64,000 nucleotides of DNA, taken from Sulfurimonas gotlandica GD1 (GTDB lineage: Bacteria > Campylobacterota > Campylobacteria > Campylobacterales > Sulfurimonadaceae). Under the pieces are notes generated by a model, which was not told the origin of the DNA, ran no database searches, and worked only from the letters and a program-made list of their open reading frames with translations. Positions 9,246-20,190 of this stretch are shown one piece after another. How positions within the stretch are numbered: position 1 is the first letter of the stretch; every line of letters begins with the position of its first letter. The position numbers were made by a program, and so were the translations under genes. The stretch is from positions 1,798,001 through 1,862,000 of the forward strand of contig NZ_AFRZ01000001.1 in the NCBI RefSeq assembly GCF_000242915.1, written 5' to 3'.

Positions 9246-9777
9246 TTTGTTCCTTATAATATTTTTCAATTTCAATCGCACATTTTTGTGGCAATTTTCT
9301 TTTATCTATCTTCTGTCTTAAAGTGGTTGATGAGATGTCTACATCTACACTTAGTTTCATAAAGCCCTTTGGTATTTCTAGAGATTCTCTTGAAGCAACT
9401 ATAAAAGTTACTAACTCTTTTAGCTCACGGTAGTCCGTCCACTTATGAAGAGTTTCAAGATTATCAGCTCCAATAGTGAGATATATCTTTTTGTATGTTT
9501 TCAAAAGATACTTTACACTCTCTATTGTTGGGACTTTCTCAGCTTTTGAGACTTCAAAATCACTAATCTCAACATTTTTGTAATCAGAGAAAATCTCTCT
9601 TAGCCACTTTAGTCTTAACTCAGAAGGGGCATAAGATTGTGATTTAAAAGGATTTAAATATGTTGGCATGACGATGACTTTGTCAATCTCTTTTATGTTC
9701 AGTAAAGCCCTGACAATTGCCTCATGAGCGATGTGAGGTGGATCAAAAGATCCGCCAAATAGTGCAATAGTTTCCAT
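9235..9777 (-). CDS. nadD: Nicotinate-nucleotide adenylyltransferase
   Basis: Cytoplasmic NAD biosynthesis enzyme joining ATP and nicotinate mononucleotide to give deamido-NAD. The nucleotidyltransferase signatures GGSFDPPHIAH near the N-terminus and ISSTTLRQ near the C-terminus are both intact. The start at 9777 (METIALFGGSFDPP, 180 residues) is chosen over a reading frame open 65 codons further upstream. That extension would run into gapA on the other strand, and a minus-strand TATAAT box (9800-9805) lies within it. Confidence 0.95.
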   Translation of the reverse strand: METIALFGGSFDPPHIAHEAIVRALLNIKEIDKVIVMPTYLNPFKSQSYAPSELRLKWLREIFSDYKNVEISDFEVSKAEKVPTIESVKYLLKTYKKIYLTIGADNLETLHKWTDYRELKELVTFIVASRESLEIPKGFMKLSVDVDISSTTLRQKIDKRKLPQKCAIEIEKYYKEQNAK

Positions 9778-9799
9778 AGGCTTCCCAAATTTAAAGCGA

Positions 9800-9805
9800 A
9801 TTATA
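9800..9805 (-). promoter_or_regulatory. -10 box of nadD-rsfS
   Basis: TATAAT on the minus strand, 22 bases before the nadD ATG, in the 76-base divergent interval shared with gapA. Confidence 0.5.
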
Positions 9806-9817
9806 GCTAGTTTTAGA

Positions 9818-9823
9818 TAAAAT
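9818..9823 (+). promoter_or_regulatory. Probable -10 box of gapA operon
   Basis: TAAAAT on the plus strand, 30 bases before the gapA ATG and 12 bases past the divergent nadD -10 box. A ribosome binding site AGGAAA lies between it and the start. Confidence 0.4.
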
Positions 9824-9853
9824 AATACAATTTTTTTAATTTTAGGAAATATA

Positions 9854-10855
9854 ATGGCACTTAAAATAGCAATTAATGGATTTGGTAGAATTGGTCGTTG
9901 TGTAGCTCGAATAGCAGCTACAAGAAGTGATGTTGAAATTGTAGCTATAAATGACATGGCTAGCATGGACATGATGCTTTATTTATTAAAGAATGATTCT
10001 GTTCACGGAACATTTAAGAGTGAGATAGAGCAAATTGATGAAAACAACATCAGTATTGATGGACAAAATATTAGAATTTTTAGTGATCGTGATCCAATAA
10101 ACTTAAGTTTTGCTGATTGTGGTGCTGATATGGTTTTAGAATGTACAGGTGTGTTCTTAACTCAAAAATCTGCTCAGGTTCACATTGATAACGGTGTTGA
10201 AAAAGTTCTTTTTTCAGCTCCTGCAAAAGATAAAGAGACTCCAACATTTGTAATGGGTGTAAATGAAAATGAGTACGATGGTCAAAAAATCGTTTCAAAT
10301 GCTTCATGTACAACAAACTGTTTAGGTCCTGTAGCAAAGGTTTTAGATGATGCATTTGGAATTCAAAAGGGTCTTATGACTACTATTCACTCATATACAA
10401 ATGATCAGAATATCTTAGATGTTAAACACTCATCAGACAAAAGACGTGCAAGAGCAGGTGCTATTAATATGATTCCTACAACTACTGGTGCAGCAAAAGC
10501 AATAAGCCTTGTAATGCCTCAGCTTCTAGGTAAGCTTCATGGACAAAGTGTTCGTGTTCCAACTCCTGATGTTTCTATGGTTGATTTAAACGTTGTCATA
10601 TCAAGACAAACTACAAAAGAAGAAGTGACGGCAGTGTTTAATGAGATGGCAGATACTAAACTAAAAGGCCTTTTACTGATGGACAAAGAGATGAGAGTAT
10701 CTCAAGACTTTGTTGGATCTACATACAGCTCAATTGTTGCAGAAGATTTAACTCAAGTCATTGGTGGCGATATGGTTAAAATTATGGCTTGGTATGACAA
10801 CGAGTGGGGTTATTCAATGAGACTTATTGATATGGCTCTTCACATTAGTAAATAG
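9854..10855 (+). CDS. gapA: Glyceraldehyde-3-phosphate dehydrogenase, type I
   Basis: Interconverts glyceraldehyde-3-phosphate and 1,3-bisphosphoglycerate. NAD-binding start [13 protein letters not shown]34 in AIND consistent with NAD preference, catalytic C152 in [11 protein letters not shown], and the conserved WYDNEWGYS near the C-terminus. At 333 residues it is full length. First gene of gapA-pgk-tpiA-fabI with gaps of 8, 1 and 11 bases. In an autotrophic Campylobacterota cell the main direction is probably gluconeogenic, which is inference. Confidence 0.97.
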   Translation: MALKIAINGFGRIGRCVARIAATRSDVEIVAINDMASMDMMLYLLKNDSVHGTFKSEIEQIDENNISIDGQNIRIFSDRDPINLSFADCGADMVLECTGVFLTQKSAQVHIDNGVEKVLFSAPAKDKETPTFVMGVNENEYDGQKIVSNASCTTNCLGPVAKVLDDAFGIQKGLMTTIHSYTNDQNILDVKHSSDKRRARAGAINMIPTTTGAAKAISLVMPQLLGKLHGQSVRVPTPDVSMVDLNVVISRQTTKEEVTAVFNEMADTKLKGLLLMDKEMRVSQDFVGSTYSSIVAEDLTQVIGGDMVKIMAWYDNEWGYSMRLIDMALHISK

Positions 10856-10863
10856 GACAAAAA

Positions 10864-12066
10864 TTGGAACTATTAAATATTAAAAACCTAGATTTAGCAG
10901 GTAAAAAAGTTTTCATAAGATGTGATTTTAATGTACCGATGGATGAGTTTGGAAATATCTCCGATGATAGAAGAATTCGTTCAGCAATTGCGACTGTAAA
11001 CTATTGTTTAGATCAAAATTGTGCAGTTATTTTAGCATCTCATTTTGGTCGTCCAAAGGGTGAAGTAAATGAAAAATACTCTTTAGTCCCTGTAGCCAGA
11101 AGAATTCAGCATCTACTAAAAAGAGATGTTGTGATGGCTAAAGATGTTGTTGGTGAAGATGCAATGGCTAAAGCTTCTGTACTTAAAGATGGAGAAGTTT
11201 TACTTTTAGAAAATCTTCGTTTTGAAGCAGGTGAGACTCAAAATGATGCAGAATTTTCTAAAAAGCTTGCTTCTATGGCAGATTTCTATATCAATGATGC
11301 ATTTGGTGTAAGTCACCGTGCACACGCTTCTGTTGAAGGTATTACCCATTTATTTGACAACAAACATAAAGCAGCCGGTTTTTTACTGGAAAAAGAGATT
11401 AATTTCTTTGGTAAACTCATTGATGCCCCTGTACGTCCGTTTGCTGCGATTGTAGGCGGTTCAAAAGTCTCAGGTAAACTAGAAGCACTTATAAACCTAC
11501 TTCCAAAAGTTGATAAGATCTTTATCGGTGGCGGTATGGCATTTACATTTTTGAAGCAGATGGGCTATAACATAGGTGCTTCTCTTGTAGAAGATGACCT
11601 TCTTGAAGATGCTCAGCATGTTATGGATGAAGCAAGAAAACTTGGTGTTAAATTTTATCTGCCGGTTGATGTAATAGCAGCTGAAAAATTTTCTGCAGAT
11701 GCAGTTAGTAAAATTGTTACAGCACAAGAGATACCTGATAATTGGATGGGTCTGGATATTGGACCTGCAACAGTAAGGCTTTACAGAGAAGGGCTTAATG
11801 ATGTCCAAACAGTTCTTTGGAATGGACCAATGGGTGTTTATGAGATGGAGAAATTTGCAAGAGGTTCTAGTAAAATAGCTCACTTTGTTGCAGATAGCTA
11901 TGCTACGACTGTTGTTGGCGGTGGTGACACTGCTGACCTTGTTCAACGTGTAGGTGTTGATGATGAGATGAGTTTTATCTCTACTGGCGGTGGAGCTTCT
12001 TTAGAACTATTGGAAGGCAAGATTTTACCAGGTGTAGCACCATTAGTAATTGAAAAAAAGGCATAA
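10864..12066 (+). CDS. pgk: Phosphoglycerate kinase
   Basis: Transfers phosphate between 1,3-bisphosphoglycerate and ADP. The N-terminal substrate motif RCDFNVP, the ASHFGRPKG loop, the hinge region and the C-terminal nucleotide motif GGGDTADLV / [14 protein letters not shown] are all present over 400 residues. It starts with TTG, supported by AGGAC overlapping the gapA stop just upstream. Confidence 0.97.
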   Translation: MELLNIKNLDLAGKKVFIRCDFNVPMDEFGNISDDRRIRSAIATVNYCLDQNCAVILASHFGRPKGEVNEKYSLVPVARRIQHLLKRDVVMAKDVVGEDAMAKASVLKDGEVLLLENLRFEAGETQNDAEFSKKLASMADFYINDAFGVSHRAHASVEGITHLFDNKHKAAGFLLEKEINFFGKLIDAPVRPFAAIVGGSKVSGKLEALINLLPKVDKIFIGGGMAFTFLKQMGYNIGASLVEDDLLEDAQHVMDEARKLGVKFYLPVDVIAAEKFSADAVSKIVTAQEIPDNWMGLDIGPATVRLYREGLNDVQTVLWNGPMGVYEMEKFARGSSKIAHFVADSYATTVVGGGDTADLVQRVGVDDEMSFISTGGGASLELLEGKILPGVAPLVIEKKA

Positions 12067-12067
12067 A

Positions 12068-13614
<1,547 letters not shown>

Positions 13615-13627
13615 TAAATATATATAA

Positions 13628-13653
13628 ATAGTAAGAGTTTATTCTCTTGCTAT
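13628..13653 (+). terminator. Hairpin after fabI
   Basis: Ten-base stem ATAGTAAGAG / CTCTTGCTAT (one G-U pair) with a TTTATT loop, 14 bases after the fabI stop. No clear T-tract follows, so its terminator strength is uncertain. Confidence 0.45.
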
Positions 13654-13764
13654 TCCTCCCCCATTTAAATAACAATCAATAAAATGATGAAAAATTAATC
13701 AATAGTCTATATCTTTTATATCTAATATATGTAATAATTATTTCATCAAAACAAAGGAAACAAA

Positions 13765-14427
13765 ATGAAATTTATTAAACTTAGTTTAGCAGCAGCTCTT
13801 GTTGTATCTGTAGCATTTGCAGAAGAAAAAAAATCTGATTTAGGTGTTAGTGCTAATGTTGCTATGGCAAGTAACTATGTATGGAGAGGTATGACTCAAA
13901 GTGCTGATTCACCAGCGATTCAAGGTGGAATTGACTTAGACTACAAGGGACTATATGTTGGGGCATGGGGGTCTAATGTAAAGTTTACAGGAAGTGATGC
14001 TTCAATGGAACTGGATGCTTATGCTGGTTATAAAAATGAAATTGCAGGCATAGGTTATAACATAGGGTATATCCAATATGCATATCCTAATGATTCTAAG
14101 GCTTTAAATTTTGGTGAGGCTTACATCGGACTAAGTTATGATTTTAAAGTAGTTGAAGTTAGTGCAAAATATAATCTAGGTATTAAAACAGATACTATAG
14201 ATCCTGAAAATGCTTATGAAGGTGGTGTAAGTGTACCTCTTCCTATGGATATCAGTATAGATGCAACTATAGGTAACTATGAGAACACAGGAGTATATTA
14301 CATTGCTGGAGTTAGTAAAAAAATTGATAAATTTAAATTTACTGTAGCTTATAGTGCTATGGATTATAAAGCTTCTACAACTAAAACAGAAGAAAATGTT
14401 ATAGCAACTGTTTCTGCAAGTTTCTAA
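13765..14427 (+). CDS. TorF-family putative porin
   Basis: Secreted outer membrane beta-barrel of 220 residues. The signal peptide (MKFIKLSLAAALVVSVAFA, cleavage about residue 19) is followed by the family-typical ASNYVWRGMTQSADSPAIQGGIDLDY, a WGSNV turn and a C-terminal strand ending in Phe (VIATVSASF). Proteins of this family (TIGR02001 type) are common in Campylobacterota and other proteobacteria, but the solute is not known. Monocistronic, with a terminator directly after. Confidence 0.85.
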   Translation: MKFIKLSLAAALVVSVAFAEEKKSDLGVSANVAMASNYVWRGMTQSADSPAIQGGIDLDYKGLYVGAWGSNVKFTGSDASMELDAYAGYKNEIAGIGYNIGYIQYAYPNDSKALNFGEAYIGLSYDFKVVEVSAKYNLGIKTDTIDPENAYEGGVSVPLPMDISIDATIGNYENTGVYYIAGVSKKIDKFKFTVAYSAMDYKASTTKTEENVIATVSASF

Positions 14428-14438
14428 TTAATTAAATA

Positions 14439-14476
14439 TTTAACTCTCTTTTCCTGTTTTTAGGGAGTTAAATTTT
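14439..14476 (+). terminator. Rho-independent terminator after TorF-like gene
   Basis: Eleven-base stem TTTAACTCTCT / AGGGAGTTAAA with one G-U pair, a 12-base loop and a TTTT tract, ending three bases before the next gene's -10 box. Confidence 0.75.
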
Positions 14477-14478
14477 GA

Positions 14479-14484
14479 TATAAT
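14479..14484 (+). promoter_or_regulatory. -10 box TATAAT, possible leaderless start
   Basis: A perfect TATAAT ends seven bases before the ATG at 14492. The intervening CTTCTCT has no Shine-Dalgarno sequence, so transcription would begin at or next to the start codon. Confidence 0.6.
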
Positions 14485-14491
14485 CTTCTCT

Positions 14492-15451
14492 ATGTTACTT
14501 TTATCAAAAAAACTTTTTTATCTGCTATTTATGTTACTGTTAATTTCAGTAATTTCTTTTTTAGCTATTCATGCCGCACCAAATAGTTTCTTTGCAGCCG
14601 GAGAGTTAAATCCAAATATGACTAAAGAGGCAATAGAGCAGTTAAAAGCTGTGTATGGCTTAGATAAATCACTTCTTGGACAATATGTTGACTGGGTAAA
14701 AAATATAGCTACTCTTAATTTTGGCATATCATTTGTAAGTGGACAAGATGTAAGCGCAGAGATTTTCAAACGACTTCCTATTACATTAATAATGAATATA
14801 ACAGCTCTTGTAGCAGTCTTTGTATTATCATTATATCTAGGTGTAAAAGCAGCATTAGAGTATGAGAAAAAGACAGACTATATTATTCGTCAAATTTCTT
14901 TGGTCTCTTTTTCGATGCCCTCTTTTTATTTGGCACTTATTTTTATAATATTTCTTTCATTAAATTTAGACCTATTCCCAATAGCCGGACTTCACTCAAT
15001 AGAAGAAAAAACAGGTTTGGATTACTACATAGATATGGCTTGGCATCTAGTGCTTCCAGTTGGAGTTATGATATTTGTAGGACTTGGTAGTATGATAATC
15101 TATATACGCTCTTTAACATTAGAAATACTAAAGAGTGATTACTATTATTTTGCACTTTCCCGAGGACTTGATAAAAAGAAATTACTTCGCTATTACATAC
15201 TTCCAAATCTTTTACCTCCTATTATTACTCTATTGGGTTTATCACTCCCAGGATTAATTGGTGGTAGCGTTATTTTAGAGTCTATATTTGGGATAGAGGG
15301 AATGGGACAACTATTTTTTATGTCTGCTCTAAGCAGAGATTATCCAATAATTATGGGTACTCTAATGATAACAGCATTTTTAACACTTTTGGGGAATATG
15401 ATTGCGGATTTAATCCTATTAAGATTAAATCCGTATATGAAAAGAGGTTAG
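14492..15451 (+). CDS. Orphan ABC transporter permease (DppB/OppB type)
   Basis: Six-helix inner-membrane permease of 319 residues. The cytoplasmic coupling (EAA) loop is seen as EILKSDYYYFALSRGLDKKKLLRYYILPNLLPP. The N-terminal part has the FLAIHAAPNSFF region typical of peptide/nickel permease subunit B. Unusually, no second permease, ATPase or binding protein is adjacent: a TorF-like gene with terminator is upstream and nusA is convergent downstream. The remaining subunits would have to be encoded elsewhere. The substrate cannot be assigned. Confidence 0.85.
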   Translation: MLLLSKKLFYLLFMLLLISVISFLAIHAAPNSFFAAGELNPNMTKEAIEQLKAVYGLDKSLLGQYVDWVKNIATLNFGISFVSGQDVSAEIFKRLPITLIMNITALVAVFVLSLYLGVKAALEYEKKTDYIIRQISLVSFSMPSFYLALIFIIFLSLNLDLFPIAGLHSIEEKTGLDYYIDMAWHLVLPVGVMIFVGLGSMIIYIRSLTLEILKSDYYYFALSRGLDKKKLLRYYILPNLLPPIITLLGLSLPGLIGGSVILESIFGIEGMGQLFFMSALSRDYPIIMGTLMITAFLTLLGNMIADLILLRLNPYMKRG

Positions 15452-15460
15452 TTTATTGAA

Positions 15461-16594
15461 TTAATTAAACAACGCTTCAAGTGCGTCAACACCATCTTTA
15501 GCTTCTTCGATCTCACCATCTTCTGTAGTTACAGTGTTGTTTTCAACAAGCTCTATATTTAATCCAGTAAGCATAGAAGCTAGACGGATATTAATACCGC
15601 TTTTACCAATAGCTTTTGATTTTTGATCAGCTGGAAGTGTGATGATTGCTTTTTCAGCTTCTCCATCTTCATTTCTAATGATTTCAACATGAGAGATAAT
15701 AGCAGGACTCATAACACGAGATATAAAAAGTTCAGGAATTGTTGTGTACTCTACACAGTCAATATTTTCTCCTATTAACTCTTGGCTAACAGCATTAATA
15801 CGAACACCCTTAACACCGACAGTAGCACCAACAGCATCTACTTGAGGGTGAGTACTAAGAAGTGCGATTTTGGCTCTCTCACCAGGAATACGTGCACTTC
15901 TCTCTACTATAACAACACCATCAGCAATTTCAGGAACTTCAAGAGCTAATAGTTCTTCTAAAAACTTAGGACTTGTACGAGAAAGTTCTATTTGGATGCC
16001 ATTTTCTTTATCCAGATTAACACGGCGTACTACAGCTTTTAAGTGATCGCCTTTTTTAAATACTTCACCTTTAATACGGCTTTTCATTGGTAATATAGCA
16101 CGAACTTCATCTACTTCTATATATGTAGCGTTATGAGAATCGACACTAGTTACACGACCTGTTACAAGTGATCCGATTTTTGATTTATATTTGTTAAAAA
16201 GTTCATCTTCTACAAGTCTTTGAATATGGTACTCAATTTCACGGTGAAGCTGAGAAGCTCCAGTTCTTCCGTATTCTTCGAGGTCATGAGGAACTTGTAG
16301 CTGATCTTCAAGTTCCACTTGATCATCATATTCTCTAGCGTCTGTAATAGATATGTACGCAGGGGCAACTTCTTCATCTTGAAGTCTTTGGTCATCATCT
16401 GCTAAAACAGTAATAGTTTGAACAATTTCGATGCTTTTTGTAGATTCATCAATACTTGCTTCAAAAGCAAAATTTCTATCAATAACTCTTTTTGCAGTTT
16501 GAACAAAAGCAGTTTTTAAAGCCTCTAAAACTTTCTCTGGTTGAAGCCCTTTTTCGTGAGCAATTGCATCAACAATATCTAAAATTTTTTCCAT
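15461..16594 (-). CDS. nusA: Transcription termination/antitermination factor NusA
   Basis: RNA polymerase-associated factor for pausing and termination. An N-terminal RNAP-binding domain, an S1 domain (SLVTGRVTSVDSHNATYIEV ... FKKGDHLKAVVRRV) and two KH domains (VGVKGVRINAV; KAIGKSGINIRLASMLTG). At 377 residues it lacks the C-terminal acidic repeats of enterobacterial NusA, as is usual outside gammaproteobacteria. AGGAC precedes the ATG. It is convergent with the ABC permease. Confidence 0.96.
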   Translation of the reverse strand: MEKILDIVDAIAHEKGLQPEKVLEALKTAFVQTAKRVIDRNFAFEASIDESTKSIEIVQTITVLADDDQRLQDEEVAPAYISITDAREYDDQVELEDQLQVPHDLEEYGRTGASQLHREIEYHIQRLVEDELFNKYKSKIGSLVTGRVTSVDSHNATYIEVDEVRAILPMKSRIKGEVFKKGDHLKAVVRRVNLDKENGIQIELSRTSPKFLEELLALEVPEIADGVVIVERSARIPGERAKIALLSTHPQVDAVGATVGVKGVRINAVSQELIGENIDCVEYTTIPELFISRVMSPAIISHVEIIRNEDGEAEKAIITLPADQKSKAIGKSGINIRLASMLTGLNIELVENNTVTTEDGEIEEAKDGVDALEALFN

Positions 16595-16712
16595 TAATAT
16601 GTCCTAGTGAAGGTAATCTCATAAAAAACAGCTGCAATAATTGTGGGATTTCTTATGAAGTGGTGAAATTATAGCAAAAATAACTTTAATATGACTTTTA
16701 GTAGAGTTTGTA

Positions 16713-16718
16713 TATAAT
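16713..16718 (+). promoter_or_regulatory. -10 box of the HP0268-like/miaB operon
   Basis: Perfect TATAAT 36 bases before the ATG at 16755, preceded by T-rich sequence and with AAGGAAAC as the ribosome site downstream. Confidence 0.65.
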
Positions 16719-16754
16719 GCAAGACTTTTATATAGTCAAGAATAAGGAAACATA

Positions 16755-17000
16755 ATGGATTTAAAATTTGCTAGAACAGATATTGATACAAAACCAAAAA
16801 AAGCTGATTTAGAAAAAATCGAAGCAAGCGTTGAAAAAGAAGGAAGTGTAATTTTTTACTTCGATAGAGAAAACTCTCACAAAGATTTACTAGAACTTCA
16901 AGATTATTTTGAAGAAAAAGGTAAGAGTTTTTACCTTAGTGAAGTTAAATTCGGACTTTCTGATAACGAATATATGTACCAAGTACACATAATTAGCTAG
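16755..17000 (+). CDS. HP0268-like small protein
   Basis: Small acidic cytoplasmic protein of 81 residues. Its pattern IFYF-x3-N-x-HKDLL ... [14 protein letters not shown] ... YxYQVHII recalls Helicobacter pylori HP0268, a protein for which nuclease activity has been reported. The match is from memory of that sequence rather than an alignment. It is the first gene of a long operon, 10 bases upstream of miaB. Confidence 0.7.
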   Translation: MDLKFARTDIDTKPKKADLEKIEASVEKEGSVIFYFDRENSHKDLLELQDYFEEKGKSFYLSEVKFGLSDNEYMYQVHIIS

Positions 17001-17010
17001 AGATTATTTA

Positions 17011-18312
17011 ATGAGCAAAAAGTTATTTATTGAGACATTAGGTTGTGCTATGAACTCTCGTGATAGTGAGCATATGATTGCTCAATTGACTGAAAAAGAG
17101 GGTTATGAAGCGATTAGTGACTTTAGAGAAGCTGACCTTATTTTAATAAATACATGCTCAGTTAGAGAGAAACCAGTCTCAAAACTTTTCTCGGAACTTG
17201 GTATTTTTAATAAAAAGAAAAAGCCAGGTGCTAAAATTGGTGTTTGTGGTTGTACAGCTTCTCATTTAGGTGAAGAAATTATTAAAAGAGCACCATATGT
17301 AAACTTTGTTTTAGGTGCGAGAAACGTATCTAAAATTACTGAAGTTTTACATAAAGACAAAGCAGTTGAAATAGATATTAATTATGATGAGAGTGAATTT
17401 GCATTTGATGATTTTAGAACATCTCCTTACAAAGCTTTCATTAATATATCTATTGGTTGCGACAAGGCTTGTACTTACTGCATCGTTCCTAAAACTCGTG
17501 GTGATGAGATATCTATTCCAGATGCACTTATTATTCGTGAAGCCGAGAGAGCAGTAGATAGTGGTGCAAAAGAAATTTTTCTTTTAGGACAAAATGTAAA
17601 TAATTATGGTCGTCGTTTTTCAGGCGAACATGAAAAAGTTAACTTTTCAGAACTACTAAGAAGACTAAGTAAAATAGAAGGATTAGAGCGTCTTCGTTTT
17701 ACTTCTCCTCATCCTTTTCATATGGATGATGAGTTTATAGAAGAGTTTGCGTCTAACCCTAAAATCTGTAAATCAATGCATATGCCGCTTCAAAGTGGTT
17801 CTACAAAAGTTTTAAAAGACATGAAAAGAGGTTACTCGAAAGAGTGGTTCCTGAATCGTGTTGAAAAACTTCGTGCTGAGTGTCCTCAAGTTAGCATCTC
17901 TACTGATATTATCGTTGCTTTTCCCGGTGAGAGTGATGAAGATTTTGAAGATAGTTTAGATGTTATGCGTCAAGTTAGATTCAATCAGATATTCTCTTTT
18001 AAATATTCGGCTCGTCCAGAGACTGAGGCTGAGCATTTTACAAATACTGTTGATGAAGAGGTAGCTTCTGATAGATTAACAGCACTACAAAGTCTTAACA
18101 CTGAGATCGTAGATGAAATCAATGCTACATCACTTGGTAAGACCTATAGAGTATACTTTGAAGAATTGATTAAAGACTACTTTGTAAGTGGAAGAAGTGA
18201 TAATAATATTGTCATAAAAGTAAAAGGTTCGGATGAGCTTTTAGGTGAATTTAGAGATGTTAAGATAACTTCCATTGGAAGAACAATTTTAACAGGTGAA
18301 GTAGTTGCGTAA
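17011..18312 (+). CDS. miaB: tRNA-2-methylthio-N6-dimethylallyladenosine synthase
   Basis: Radical-SAM methylthiotransferase that modifies A37 of tRNAs reading UNN codons. N-terminal cluster cysteines in [15 protein letters not shown] and GVCGCTA; the radical-SAM motif CDKACTYC at about residue 150; C-terminal TRAM domain ([10 protein letters not shown] ... [19 protein letters not shown]). 433 residues is normal. [20 protein letters not shown] distinguishes it from RimO, encoded separately at 23284-24597. Confidence 0.96.
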   Translation: MSKKLFIETLGCAMNSRDSEHMIAQLTEKEGYEAISDFREADLILINTCSVREKPVSKLFSELGIFNKKKKPGAKIGVCGCTASHLGEEIIKRAPYVNFVLGARNVSKITEVLHKDKAVEIDINYDESEFAFDDFRTSPYKAFINISIGCDKACTYCIVPKTRGDEISIPDALIIREAERAVDSGAKEIFLLGQNVNNYGRRFSGEHEKVNFSELLRRLSKIEGLERLRFTSPHPFHMDDEFIEEFASNPKICKSMHMPLQSGSTKVLKDMKRGYSKEWFLNRVEKLRAECPQVSISTDIIVAFPGESDEDFEDSLDVMRQVRFNQIFSFKYSARPETEAEHFTNTVDEEVASDRLTALQSLNTEIVDEINATSLGKTYRVYFEELIKDYFVSGRSDNNIVIKVKGSDELLGEFRDVKITSIGRTILTGEVVA

Positions 18313-18928
18313 AAAGATTTCTCGCTATCTTGCTCTACTTTTTCTACCTTTCATAGCCTCATTACTTATTAGGTTTATTTACCTTACAAATAAAAAAGAA
18401 TTTCATGCTCCAAAGACAATAGGGGAAGAACCGACAATCTTTGCATGCTGGCATGGTGAATTGCTTATGTTACCTTATTTATACTTCCATTATAGAAAAA
18501 CTCCACATGCAAATGTTTTAATATCTTCACATTTTGATGGTCTTTTAATTTCAAAAACTATAAAGTTTTTTGGGCTTGGAACTATTGCCGGTTCTACAAA
18601 CAGAAATGCAGCAAGAGTGCTTATACAAGCGATCAAGAGTCTAAAAGATGGCTATGACATAGGCATTACTCCAGATGGACCAAAAGGGCCACGACATGAA
18701 GTTGCAGATGGTATAATGATAATGGCGCAAAAAACTAGGGCAAAAGTATCTATTATCAGAATAAGACCTACAAAGTATTGGCAGTTGAATAGTTGGGATA
18801 AATTTATAATTCCCAAGCCCTTTGGTACTCTACATTATTATGCAAGTGACTCTATAGATATAAGTGATATGGATATAGAAGATGCTAGAACTTTACTCAA
18901 AGAGAGGTTAGACAAATATGAGATCTAG
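18305..18928 (+). CDS. DUF374 lysophospholipid acyltransferase-like protein
   Basis: Membrane-associated acyltransferase-like protein of 207 residues with an N-terminal hydrophobic helix. Motifs typical of DUF374 are [32 protein letters not shown] and [14 protein letters not shown]. Members are thought to act on lipid A/Kdo or other lipids; the substrate here is not determinable. It starts with TTG and overlaps the miaB stop by eight bases, indicating coupled translation. Confidence 0.85.
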   Translation: MRKKISRYLALLFLPFIASLLIRFIYLTNKKEFHAPKTIGEEPTIFACWHGELLMLPYLYFHYRKTPHANVLISSHFDGLLISKTIKFFGLGTIAGSTNRNAARVLIQAIKSLKDGYDIGITPDGPKGPRHEVADGIMIMAQKTRAKVSIIRIRPTKYWQLNSWDKFIIPKPFGTLHYYASDSIDISDMDIEDARTLLKERLDKYEI

Positions 18929-19373
18929 AATATTGATTCCAAGTGTAGCTTTTTTAATGTTAGTTGTAATGGGTGGATACTTTCTTGTAAATCCATCATA
19001 TGAAAAATCACTCAAAGCAAAGTATTACTATGAAGTTGGGGAGTACAAAGAGGCGTTAGCTCTTGCAAAAGAGGCATTTAGCATTGATGTTTACAATCGT
19101 ATGGCTTCAACTATCATGGCGCAGTCTATTACTTCTTTAAAATATGTTTCTTACATTGATGATGCTAAAAAATACATGCATGATATAAATAAAATTGCCA
19201 CTCACGATGTTATTTCAGATGCTGATAAAGCAAAGATAAGAACAATGTGTAACATAATGTTAAGTGCATATATCAAACTTGCTCCTAGTGTCGTTACCGA
19301 TACAGACTTAGTAGATGAAGCCGCAAGATATCATGATAACTTTGAGAAACTACTTGAAAAAGTTAATAAATAG
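18918..19373 (+). CDS. Membrane-anchored hypothetical protein (TPR-like)
   Basis: 151-residue protein with one N-terminal membrane helix ([21 protein letters not shown]) and a periplasmic helical part. The helical part begins KAKYYYEVGEYKEALALAKEAFSID, a good single TPR-like helix pair. It overlaps the preceding acyltransferase by 11 bases and the following recombinase frame. Function unknown. Its place before the PilM/N/O-like genes would fit an envelope role, but that is only context. Confidence 0.7.
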   Translation: MRSRILIPSVAFLMLVVMGGYFLVNPSYEKSLKAKYYYEVGEYKEALALAKEAFSIDVYNRMASTIMAQSITSLKYVSYIDDAKKYMHDINKIATHDVISDADKAKIRTMCNIMLSAYIKLAPSVVTDTDLVDEAARYHDNFEKLLEKVNK

Positions 19374-20190
19374 CAAAAGAGTAGAATTTTTACAATCACT
19401 AGAAGACTTTAGGGGTTACTCTGAGCTTACAATAAAAAGCTATGATGAGGCAATCACGGAAGCACTTCGATATGTAGAAATCATAGAAGAAGATACCCAC
19501 ACTACTATAAATCTTATGCCATACCGTATTAAAATTTCACAATTAAATCCAAAAACAATAAGTAAAAAACTCAGTGCAATTAGAACTTTTGTAAAGTACT
19601 TAAATGACAATAAAATAAAAATTTATTTAAAAGCAGATGAGAGTGTTAAAGTGGCAAAAACACTTCCTAAGCCAATTTCACATAAGCATATACTTGAAGC
19701 ACTAGAACATGCAGAGTTTTACGAGAGATTTGTTGTAACAATGCTTTACTCATTGGGACTAAGAATATCAGAACTTGCATCTTTAAAGTTGAGTGATATC
19801 TCTGATGAATGGATTAGAGTTTTAGGTAAGGGAAACAAACATAGAGATGTCCCACTTTTGCGCACAACTAGAGAGTTAATAGATGAATATTTATCCAATA
19901 ATTGTCCAAAAATATTTCTTTTTGAAGCAAATGATGAAAGATTAAGCGAAAACAGTCTAAGATATACAGTTAATAAAGTCTTTAAAAGAGTAGGTCTCAA
20001 AGTAACGCCTCATCAGCTCCGTCACTCTTACGCGACAGCACTTCTAAATAGTAGTGCACCAATAGCTGATGTAAGTGAATTACTAGGTCACTCTAGCATG
20101 GCGACAACACAAATATATACAAAATTAGGTAGTGCATTGAAACAACAAAACTATAACAAAGCACATCCCCTTTGCGGAGATGAGCAGTGA
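19315..20190 (+). CDS. Tyrosine recombinase, XerC/XerD type
   Basis: Site-specific recombinase with an N-terminal SAM-like DNA-binding domain and a C-terminal catalytic domain carrying R150 (LGLRISEL), K172, H233/R236 (HQLRHSYA), H259 (LLGHSS) and nucleophile Y268, counted from the first ATG. All catalytic residues are intact. At about 280-291 residues it is shorter than the XerH used for chromosome dimer resolution in Helicobacter and Campylobacter, so it may be a second Xer protein. The start is uncertain: ATG at 19315 or 19333, or TTG at 19354, which best limits overlap with the previous gene. It sits inside a housekeeping operon, not beside mobile DNA. Confidence 0.85.
   Translation: MKPQDIMITLRNYLKKLINSKRVEFLQSLEDFRGYSELTIKSYDEAITEALRYVEIIEEDTHTTINLMPYRIKISQLNPKTISKKLSAIRTFVKYLNDNKIKIYLKADESVKVAKTLPKPISHKHILEALEHAEFYERFVVTMLYSLGLRISELASLKLSDISDEWIRVLGKGNKHRDVPLLRTTRELIDEYLSNNCPKIFLFEANDERLSENSLRYTVNKVFKRVGLKVTPHQLRHSYATALLNSSAPIADVSELLGHSSMATTQIYTKLGSALKQQNYNKAHPLCGDEQ

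Noticed and set aside
9235-9972. Longer nadD frame starting at 9972
   Set aside because: The extra 65 codons would overlap gapA on the other strand and run through the likely nadD -10 box; METIALFGGSFDPP at 9777 is the natural family start.
13654-13670. Sequence resemblance between 13654-13670 and 45703-45719 (shared CCCATTTAAAT)
   Set aside because: Only 11 bases are identical in AT-rich intergenic DNA, with no further copies seen, so there is no basis to call it a repeat family.
19315-20190. Recombinase as a sign of a mobile element
   Set aside because: It is embedded with overlapping stops and starts in a housekeeping operon and has no attachment repeats or phage genes around it.
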